A stretch of DNA of 10,914 nucleotides from Eimeria necatrix (lineage: Eukaryota > Apicomplexa > Conoidasida > Eucoccidiorida > Eimeriidae). Shown here piece by piece: positions 1-6,884 of the stretch; the stretch's first letter is position 1, and each line of letters starts with the position of its first letter. The stretch is from positions 1-10,914 of the forward strand of contig NW_013651934.1 of assembly GCF_000499385.1 (NCBI RefSeq). The letters are read 5' to 3'. Position numbers and translations under genes: made by a program. The notes under the pieces are model-generated. The model did not search any database. It saw nothing but the letters and a program-made list of their open reading frames with translations, and had not been told where the DNA came from.

Positions 1-60
1 GCGCTCGCGAGCGCCGCTGTGGAGGCCACCGGCACAGCGGCGCTCGCGAGCGCCGCTGTG
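1..60 (+). repeat. 21-bp direct repeat with palindromic core
   Basis: Bases 1-21 and 40-60 are identical and 39 bp apart, so the duplication stays in frame (13 codons). Each copy contains the perfect palindrome GCGCTCGCGAGCGC. It lies in the alanine dehydrogenase coding sequence. Confidence 0.85.
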
Positions 61-249
61 CCTTTTGTTCTGCAAATAGCCAATCTGGGCTGGCTGGAGG
101 CCTGCAGGCGCTGCGGGGCGCTGCGCCAGGGGCTCAACCTCGCCCGCGGGAGGGTCTTCCACGCCGGGGTCGCCGAGGCCTTTGGCTTGCCGCTGGCTTC
201 CTTTTCGGAGCTTTTGCCGGGGCAAAACAACCCCACCATCCGCGCTTGA
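1..249 (+). CDS. Alanine dehydrogenase, C-terminal end (partial)
   Basis: Frame 1 is open from the first base to TGA at 247-249, giving the last 82 residues; the 5' part lies left of the window. Alanine dehydrogenase interconverts L-alanine and pyruvate plus ammonia using NAD(H). The segment VPFVLQIANLGW followed by ALRQGLNLARGRVFHAGVAE and AFGLPLASFSELL follows the C-terminal tail of bacterial alanine dehydrogenases (pattern VPYALQIANKG...LRAGLN...G.VT..AVA). The transhydrogenase alpha subunit is related but would continue into membrane segments, whereas this protein stops, so alanine dehydrogenase is preferred. Such bacterial-type enzymes are known in coccidia, and old lateral transfer is a reasonable inference. 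Residues 1-7 and 14-20 are the same heptad ALASAAV, encoded by an identical 21-bp repeat. The first copy sits where the family normally has NMPGAV. Confidence 0.8.
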   Translation, partial: ALASAAVEATGTAALASAAVPFVLQIANLGWLEACRRCGALRQGLNLARGRVFHAGVAEAFGLPLASFSELLPGQNNPTIRA

Positions 250-347
250 GGCTTTTGCTTCCGTCTTGGCAAAAAAAAGAAAAAAAAACCAACAAAAAGA
301 CCCGCTTTCCTCCAGCTTTCCGCAGATTCAGGTACCAGCAGCAACAC

Positions 348-348
<1 letters not shown>

Positions 349-387
<39 letters not shown>
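349..387 (+). repeat. (CTG)13 microsatellite
   Basis: Thirteen uninterrupted CTG units lie about 100 bp downstream of the alanine dehydrogenase stop, probably in its 3' UTR. Confidence 0.9.
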
Positions 388-391
<4 letters not shown>

Positions 392-780
392 CCGGGAATC
401 CGCTTTTTTCGCCGCTTCTCGGGCTCCGAAAAAGTCAAAAAGTCCTTTTCGAAGCTTTTTCGCTTTTTATTTCCAGCGGCTTCGACTGCGGCGAAGCCTT
501 TCGGGCACTCAGCGCCAGAGTTGAACTGCGCGGCTGCCGCGCCACTTTAGCCGCCGGCACAGCTGAAAGCGCTTTCCGCCTTTCAGAACAATTACAACTT
601 TAATATTCAATTAAAAGAAATGCAAAAATATAAATAAATAAATGAAATTGTTGGTAATCGCCTTGCAAACACTTGAAGAATGCAACGAGTTGTACTGGCG
701 CCGGGAAACAGTGCATGCGGCGTTGTCCTACAGGCTCAGCAGACAGCTGAATATAATGCAGCACGGAGAGTCGAGAATGG

Positions 781-842
781 AAATAAGTTTAACAGACAAT
801 TGAAAACAACAAAATAAGTTTTATAGACAATTGAAAACAATA
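781..842 (+). repeat. 31-bp tandem duplication
   Basis: Two adjacent 31-bp copies (781-811 and 812-842) share AAATAAGTTT and AGACAATTGAAAACAA and differ at only a few positions. They are A-rich and noncoding. Confidence 0.8.
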
Positions 843-1609
843 AAAATAACATTTAAAACAGTTTATATGCGTGCAAAACCAGCCGGGGGACTCAGTCTTG
901 AAACTGGAGAGCAGCGCATTCCCTCGTGCGTGTTACAGCGAAGATGGCGCTGGACAAACAGTAATGAACTAATTGCCTAGCATTGTTCATTTGAAGTTAT
1001 ATTTATTCAGTTTCAAACTCTGGTCAATTTGTGCAAAAGACGGGGCCAGTGGCTACGGGCGAGCGAAACATGAACTGAGAAATGCCTGTAGAGGAGGCTT
1101 CTTGAGCGTGAGCTTGAGGCCAGCGCCGCCAGTTGAAGTATTATATTATTCAGTGATTAAAAAAGAACTTTTGAATAAAATGGAATGATAAAAATGGTAC
1201 AAAATGAACTTTAATTCGCTAAGAAAGCTGCGTTCTGGGCTGCGCAGCTGCAGAGAGCCAATGGCTCGAAGCGTTCTTCAGTTTCCGAGTTCGTGCTTGC
1301 GCCGCTGCAACACTCCCTCTCTTTCGAAAGCATATTATGAAATTTTCTTTTATTATTTTATAAATAAAAAGAGAAGAGAAGAAGGCGTTGCATTTATAGG
1401 CGAGGCCCTTCGGCTGCAGGTGTTTTCTGCTGCAGCTCAGACAGAGTCGGCAGCGGTGTGGGCGCGCGCGCAGGGCTGGGGCCCTCCAGCGGCTGCAGCT
1501 GCGGCCAGTTCAAACAGCTCTGGCCCAAACTTTCTTTTTATCGTTTTTACTTTATAGCATTTGCAAAATATCTCGAGATTTGGAAGCGCAGACATTCTCT
1601 GCGTTCGCT

Positions 1610-1611
<2 letters not shown>

Positions 1612-1646
<35 letters not shown>
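1612..1646 (+). repeat. CAG microsatellite
   Basis: An uninterrupted CAG/AGC tract lies about 175 bp upstream of the next start codon. It creates artificial poly-Ser and poly-Ala frames on the two strands. Confidence 0.85.
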
Positions 1647-1649
<3 letters not shown>

Positions 1650-1821
1650 CACCGCGGACTCTCCGCAGCTGGCTCTGCGCGTGGGAAACAGCGAAAACGA
1701 AGGCTGCGGCGCTCGTTTCGCCCGATCTTCCCTTAAAATAGCATTATTTGAATAATTGGAGTCTTTTGAGCGGGGCAAATAAGCGGATCGTCTGCGCTTT
1801 CCAGCTCTTTTGGCCGCGAAG

Positions 1822-2302
1822 ATGGCGACCGCGCGGGACGCAGTGCAGTGCCTGATGCTGTGCGTGGCCGTCTTGGCCGCGTTTTCTTGCATTTCAAGGC
1901 CCGACTGCAACTTCCCTCTTTATTTGTACCTTTGGTGGGTCTTCTTCTACGTGCCTGAGGACAGAAAGGTGCGTCGCAGCGCCGCAGCAGCAGAAGTTGC
2001 ACAGCTGCTGCTGCAGCCAACTTGCAAAGCTTCAGAAAGCCGCTGCCTGCGGCGCGCCCGCAGCGCCTCTGCAGCCCCCCGTAGTTTATTCCTTGTGCTG
2101 CAGCGGCAGCAGCGCTCAATGGTCTTCTTCATGATGCTTTCCTGCGTGCAAGACGTCATCTTTTTGTTGTACTGGCGTGAGTTTCCAGCCCTCTTTTCCT
2201 TCCCTTTTTTTGCAAAAGCGACTTTAAAAGCCTAATTTCAGCTTTTTTCCCGGAAAAATACCTCCAGTTCAACTTTTCAGTTCAAGTTCTGCTGCGCTGC
2301 TG

Positions 2303-2345
<43 letters not shown>

Positions 2346-3168
2346 AGCACCGCGCTGGCTCTCCCACGAGTGGCTCGCCATCAGCAGCGCCGAAGAGGGC
2401 GTCCACATTCTCTCTACGGTCCTGGGCCTCATAGAGCTCGGCTTAAAGGTCAGCACTTGCAGTTTTGCTGCAGCACTGGCAGCTTTTGCTGCTGCACTTG
2501 CAGTTTTGCTGCAGCACTTGCAGCTTTTGCTGCTGCAGTGGCAGCTTCTGCTGCAGCACCTGCAGCTTTTGCTGCTGCAGTGGCAGCTTCTGCTGCAGCA
2601 GCACTTGCACGCTTTGCTGCTGCAGTGGCAGCTTCTGCTGCAGCACTTGCACGCTTTGCTGCTGCAGTGGCAGCTTCTGCTGCAGCAGCACTTGCACGCT
2701 TTGCTGCTGCAGTGGCAGCTTCTGCTGCAGCAGCACTTGCACGCTTTGCTGCTGCAGTTGCAGCTTTTGCTGCAGTAGTTGCGGGGCGTGCTGCAGCAGC
2801 TTCTGGTTTTGCTGCTGCAGCTGCAGGATTTGCTGCTGAAGTTGCAGGCTTTGCTGCTGTGCTGCTCTTCAGCAGCTCAGATCCGTCTGGGCAGCTGCTG
2901 CTGCTTCCTTACTTGCTGCTGCATCGCCAGCTGCTGCTGCTTCCTTATTTGCTGCTGCATCGCCAGCTGCTGTTGCATATTGAGTTGCTGCTGCATCGCT
3001 TGAGTTGCTGCTGCTGCTTCCTGAGCTGCTGCTGGCTCGCGAGTTGCTGCTGCTGCTGCCTTGCTGCTGTTATAAGTCTTGCTGCAGTTTCGAGCTCTCT
3101 GGGCAACCTGGAGGTTCTGCTGCGCCTCCCAAGTTGCTGCAGCTAAGAGAGCTGCTGCTGCGTGCTGC

Positions 3169-3204
<36 letters not shown>

Positions 3205-3328
3205 AGGTGCTGATTCTGGCGCTGCTGCTGGTCCCCAGCATTACGGAGAATACTGCAGAAATGGCGAAGAGGTGGAGCGACAGCAACGGCCTAATAAGGC
3301 TGGAAATGCCTGCAGGGGCCCCCCAGCT

Positions 3329-3361
<33 letters not shown>

Positions 3362-3434
3362 CTTTGGGAGGCCGGACTTGCTGCTGCCGCCATACTTCAT
3401 GCAGCAGGACTTCAGCAGCAGCTACGCGCGCTGA
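1822..3434 (+). CDS. Four-helix membrane protein, possibly AGTRAP-like (4 exons, 182 aa)
   Basis: Proposed exons are 1822-1968, 2104-2176, 2348-2448 and 3207-3434; all junctions are GT-AG and phases agree (0, 1, 0), for 549 nt including TGA. The start ATG sits in a good context (GAAGATGG). Hydrophobic segments fall at about residues 9-25, 31-46 (FPLYLYLWWVFFYV), 55-73 (MVFFMMLSCVQDVIFLLYW) and 91-116 (GVHILSTVLGLIELGLK then VLILALLLV). A basic loop EDRKRQQRS separates helices 2 and 3. The tail is hydrophilic with ten CAG-encoded Gln at about 149-158, and ends PYFMQQDFSSSYAR. Helix order, loop lengths and total size resemble the AGTRAP family (about 160 aa in human), a membrane trafficking adaptor of vesicles; this is inference from pattern, not a demonstrated match. 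Exon 2 could start 3-9 nt later at successive CAGs, adding or removing Gln/Arg. Confidence 0.6.
2306..2347 (+). repeat. (CTG)13 abutting the exon 3 acceptor
   Basis: Thirteen CTG units at 2306-2344 are followed directly by CAG, which is the 3' splice site of intron 2 (2177-2347). The array occupies the place of the polypyrimidine tract. Confidence 0.85.
2449..3206 (+). other. Intron 3 of the membrane-protein gene, made of a CTG-based minisatellite
   Basis: This 758-bp intron runs from GTCAGC at 2449 to CTCAG at 3206. From about 2460 to 2840 it is built of 42-45 bp tandem units of the form CTGCTGCAGTGGCAGCTTCT followed by GCTGCAGCAGCACTTGCACG and CTTTG; length variants differ by one CAG. A second unit (TTGCTGCTGCATCGCCAGCT) repeats at about 2910-3000. 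The intron ends in (CTG)10 at 3172-3201 next to the acceptor. Its 258-codon open frame and other frames are Ala/Leu/Cys/Gln repeats caused by this composition and are not a gene. Confidence 0.75.
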
Positions 3435-3620
3435 CCGCTGCTGCTGCTGCTGCTGCTTAATTTCCGGGAAAGCTCCAGTTGTTTCCCGACTTGTTTGTTT
3501 TTTTTGTAATTTTTCTGTTGCTTTTCAATTATTTAGCAGCAGCAGAGCTGCTGGCTGAAAAGAAAGTCAAAAGTGGCCGCCGGAGAGAAATCGGAAAAGT
3601 GGAAATGGGCTGCCGGCGCG

Positions 3621-3636
3621 AGGTGTACGTACACCT
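3621..3636. repeat. TGTACGTACA palindrome, copy A
   Basis: A perfect 16-bp palindrome, AGGTGTACGTACACCT, with GC-rich flank GGCGCG on the left. It is about 190 bp downstream of the membrane-protein stop. It is one of eight related sites in this window and could be a dimeric protein-binding site. Confidence 0.8.
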
Positions 3637-3804
3637 GAGCGCTGTCCACCGGCGCTGCCAATCGGAATTTATTTTCATTTCTTTTAAATGAACGCCAACT
3701 GAGAATATAGAGAAGTTTTCTTTGCGACTCTTTACATTTAAAACCTTTTTATTTGCAATAGTAGCGCAAACTGCAGAAAAAAGACGGCCCTAGCCTAACA
3801 GCAC

Positions 3805-3806
3805 GT

Positions 3807-3843
<37 letters not shown>
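3805..3843 (+). repeat. CAG microsatellite
   Basis: An uninterrupted array of about twelve CAG units in noncoding sequence downstream of the membrane-protein gene. Confidence 0.85.
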
Positions 3844-3845
<2 letters not shown>

Positions 3846-3879
3846 CCGCTACAAGCAGATAAATGCCTCAGGGAGTAAT

Positions 3880-4110
3880 TTTACACTTTTATGTTTTTAT
3901 ATTTTAAATTTATTTAATATATTTTTATATTTTAAAAGTGCAAAAAATGCATTTTATTCATAATGAAACACTTCCACCTGTGGGGTTCTATTTGCGTGCT
4001 TATAAATATAGAAGTACAAATATGTGTATTTAAATGCATATATAATTATAAGTACAAATATGTATATATAAAAACATATATAATTACCAATATATATTGG
4101 TATATATATC

Positions 4111-4145
<35 letters not shown>

Positions 4146-4352
4146 GTATATATATATATACATATATATATACAATATATATATAAATATATACATATAT
4201 AATATATATATACATGTATTATATATATATGCATATATAAATATATATAATTATAAATAAATATATAAATACAAATGTATGTATATATCTGAATATTAAT
4301 ATGCAAGTATTTACAAATATACAAACACAAATGCATATATATATATATATAT

Positions 4353-4410
<58 letters not shown>

Positions 4411-4500
4411 TAAAGTTTATAAATACAAGTGTATTTATATCTACTTAAATATGCAATTATTTAAAATAAATAAATGTAAATAAATATTACATAATAAACC
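3880..4500. repeat. TA-rich microsatellite island
   Basis: About 600 bp of almost pure A+T in TATATA, TATG and ATAAAT variants, with a near-continuous (TA)n run at about 4340-4406. It contrasts sharply with the GC-rich surroundings. Apparent Tyr/Ile-rich frames on both strands are composition artefacts. Confidence 0.85.
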
Positions 4501-4609
4501 AACAAATGACTTCCTGGGATTATATATAAGCGCAGGCTTTGCTGCTGCTACGCAGCCGCTGCTGCAGCAAAGCAGCAAATAAGAATTGGCCAACACTGTC
4601 TCAGACACT

Positions 4610-4648
4610 AAACCCTAAACCCTAAACCCTAAACCCTAAACCCTAAAC
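4610..4648 (+). repeat. Interstitial telomere-type array, (AAACCCT)5
   Basis: Five perfect AAACCCT units at 4610-4644 plus a partial unit. This is the plant/coccidian telomere repeat. Genes lie on both sides, so it is an interstitial copy and not a chromosome end. Confidence 0.9.
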
Positions 4649-4757
4649 GGGAAGATGAGATACTTGCCTATCTCCCAGTCCGCTAAGAGTAGCTGCAGCC
4701 TTCAGCTTCTTTCCTGAAAAAGGGGGGAAAGGACAGCTGACTCTGCGCAGCAAAATT

Positions 4758-5017
4758 GACGCTGCTGCTGCAGCGGCAGCAGCTGCTGCTGCAGCTGCTG
4801 CTGCAGCTGCTGCTGCAGCTGCTGCAGCAGCAGCTGTCGCTGCTGCTACAGCTATTGTTGTTGCTATTGCTGCTGCAGTCGCTGCAGCAGCTATTGTTGC
4901 TGCTTCGTTGGAGCTGCTGCTCGAGCAGCAGCAGCAGTCTGCTGCTGCTGCTGCTCCGCAGCAGCAGAGTTCTGCTGCTGCTGCTGCTCCAGCAGCAGCA
5001 GCAGCAGCAGCAGCAGA
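4758..5017. repeat. Mixed CTG/CAG block downstream of fabH
   Basis: About 260 bp of interrupted CTG, CTGCAG and CAG units ends 7 bp from the fabH stop, so on the - strand it begins the fabH 3' UTR. Alternating CTG and CAG blocks make it rich in inverted repeats. Confidence 0.75.
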
Positions 5018-5023
5018 GGCGAA

Positions 5024-5947
5024 CTAGCCGTACCGCAGCACTGCTGCTGCCCACGTGAGCCCCGCGCCGAAGCCCGCTATGGCAATGACATCTCCTTTTT
5101 TGACTTTTCCTTCTTGGACCTGAAAATAAAACAATTTAAAACAATAAATGCAAAAATGAAATAAAAGTAATGAAATATTAAAAGCAAAAAGTGACGCGAA
5201 ACGAACGTGGGGTGTCTGTACACCTCAGCTGCAAACCCCGTGCACACCGCCTTCGCCTCAACTCCAGAAACTGAAAACTCATCCTGCAAAACCCTAAACC
5301 CTAAACCCTAAACCCTAAACCCTAAACCCTAAACCCTCAGAAATAACCCACCGCTTCTGCCAGACAGAGGGGAACGGACGCCGCTGAGGTGTTTCCGTAT
5401 TCCTCAAGGTTGCAGAGCACCTGCAGCAGCAGCAGCAGCAGCAGCAGCAAAAGCAGTAGCAGCAGAAATGAACATCAGAGAAAGACGCCAGCGACCACTG
5501 CTACAGCAGCAGCAGCAGCAGCAACTGCAGCAGCGACTGCAGCAGCAACAGCAGCAGCAGCGACTGCAGCAGCGACAGCAGCAGCAGCGACTGCAGCAGC
5601 AACAGCAGCAGCAGCGCCTGCAGCAGCAGCAGCAGCAGCAGCGACTGCAGCAGCAACAGCAGCAGCAGCGCCTGCAGCAGCAGCAGCAGCAGGGCCTGCA
5701 GCAGCAGCAGCAGCAGCAGCGGGGACCTTGTGTTTGGGGATGTTGAGTCTGTCGGCGACAGCGTCGAGAATGCGTTTGTTGGCCTGGTGCAGCAGCAGCC
5801 AGTCGACTTCTGCTGCAGCAACGCCAGCAGCAGCAAAAGCTGCTTCCAAAGACTGCGGCACTTTTCGAGACACAAACTTGAAGACTTCTCGCCCGTTCAT
5901 CGACAGCGGCGCAAACGCCCCGCTGCTCACGCTCACGCAGCCCCCCT

Positions 5948-5994
<47 letters not shown>

Positions 5995-6062
5995 TGGCGT
6001 TGGTTGGGGGCGCAGCGGCGCGCGGCGAGAGGGTGTACGTACACCCCAAGAAGCGCGAGGGC

Positions 6063-6099
<37 letters not shown>

Positions 6100-6353
6100 A
6101 GCAAATCTCGGAGTTTATTTCAAAAGAAGCAAAAAGAAACTCATTTAAAGCTTAAGCGGCACTCGGCGGCAGAAAAAGCTGCTGCGCTGCTGCGCTGCTG
6201 CAGGCTGGGGTGTACGTACACCTGGGCGCCGCAGCGAGAGCGGCGCCTCCGCGCCTCTGAAGTGGAGTTGAATTTGCTTTTGTTCGAAGCCGTCGCTGTG
6301 CAGCACATAACTGAGGAGTCCGAGGGGCTTCTGCGGGTCTTGCTGCTGCTGCT

Positions 6354-6389
<36 letters not shown>

Positions 6390-6551
6390 CAGCAGCAGCA
6401 GCAGACAGCACTGCTGCTCCTGCTCCGTCTCCAAATAATATGCAAGTGTTTCTGTCCTTCCAGTCCAGCCAGCGGCTGAGGGCGTCGGAGCCCACGAGCA
6501 GCGCCGTGCGGTAGGGGCTGCCCGGGCTCGACAGGTACATGTTTGCTGCGC

Positions 6552-6599
<48 letters not shown>

Positions 6600-6850
6600 G
6601 CAGAGGCAGAGGCGGGGCGCAGCGTCAGGGGGGGCTGGGCGACAGCCCGGCGAAACGCGACAGACCCTCTCATCCAAAGCAGCAGCAGCAGCAACCCAGC
6701 AATAGCAGCAGCAGCAGCAGCATGAGCAGCAGCAGCAGCAGCAGCACAACCATCACCGCCACCACCAGACCACCACCACCACCATCACCAGAACACCACC
6801 GCCACCCCAACCACCACCATCACCAGCAGCAGCAGCAGCAGCAACAACAA

Positions 6851-6884
<34 letters not shown>

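Larger units (their letters stand above)
250..1821. other. Intergenic region between alanine dehydrogenase and the membrane-protein gene
   Basis: I see no recognisable gene in these 1.57 kb. The start should hold the 3' UTR of alanine dehydrogenase: AATAAA-like A-rich sequence lies near 625-645. It contains a (CTG)13 tract at 349-387, a 31-bp tandem duplication at 781-842, a TGCATGC motif at 712-718 and a CAG tract near 1612-1646. Open frames here are short, of mixed composition or driven by the CAG repeat, and none matches a family I recognise. The final part before 1822 should hold the promoter and 5' UTR of the next gene. Confidence 0.55.
3435..5023. other. Intergenic region between convergent genes
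   Basis: The + strand membrane-protein gene and the - strand fabH converge on this region, so it should hold both 3' UTRs. It contains a CTG tract just after the stop (about 3438-3459), one copy of the GGTGTACGTACACC palindrome, a CAG tract at about 3805-3843, a long TA-rich microsatellite, an AAACCCT array and CTG/CAG arrays at about 4758-5017. No protein-coding gene is recognisable; long frames are Tyr/Ile or Leu/Ser/Gln repeats. Confidence 0.6.
5120..5351 (-). other. fabH intron 5 with telomere-type repeats
   Basis: The donor is GTGGGT after codon GCG and the acceptor is TTTTATTTTCAG, so the protein reads [14 protein letters not shown], which fits the family. The 232-bp intron holds (AAACCCT)7 and a degenerate copy of the palindrome. 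It lacks CAG arrays, unlike the other short fabH introns. Confidence 0.85.

Noticed and set aside
944..964. Six-codon frame MALDKQ with a start context like that of the membrane-protein gene
   Set aside because: It is too short, and no downstream exon could be joined convincingly.
1204..1557. 117-codon plus-strand frame
   Set aside because: Mixed A+T-rich and Ala-repeat composition, no recognisable domain and no supporting splice or context evidence.
2460..2840. CRISPR-like array
   Set aside because: Units are contiguous without unique spacers, and the context is a eukaryotic intron.
2370..3146. 258-codon open frame rich in Ala, Cys and Leu
   Set aside because: It is the CTG minisatellite read through intron 3; only its first 26 or so codons overlap exon 3 of the proposed gene.
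4046..4336. Tyr/Ile-rich frames on both strands
   Set aside because: They are translations of a TA microsatellite.
5077..5289. Independent 70-codon minus-strand gene
   Set aside because: It runs through fabH intron 5 and overlaps the last fabH exon in another frame; no family resemblance.
4610..5337. Telomere or chromosome end
   Set aside because: Intact genes flank both arrays and one array is inside an intron, so they are interstitial.
5475..5726. Continuation of fabH exon 4 as a poly-Ala tail
   Set aside because: It ends at a stop, while splicing to 5420 restores the YGNTSAAS catalytic Asn motif in phase.
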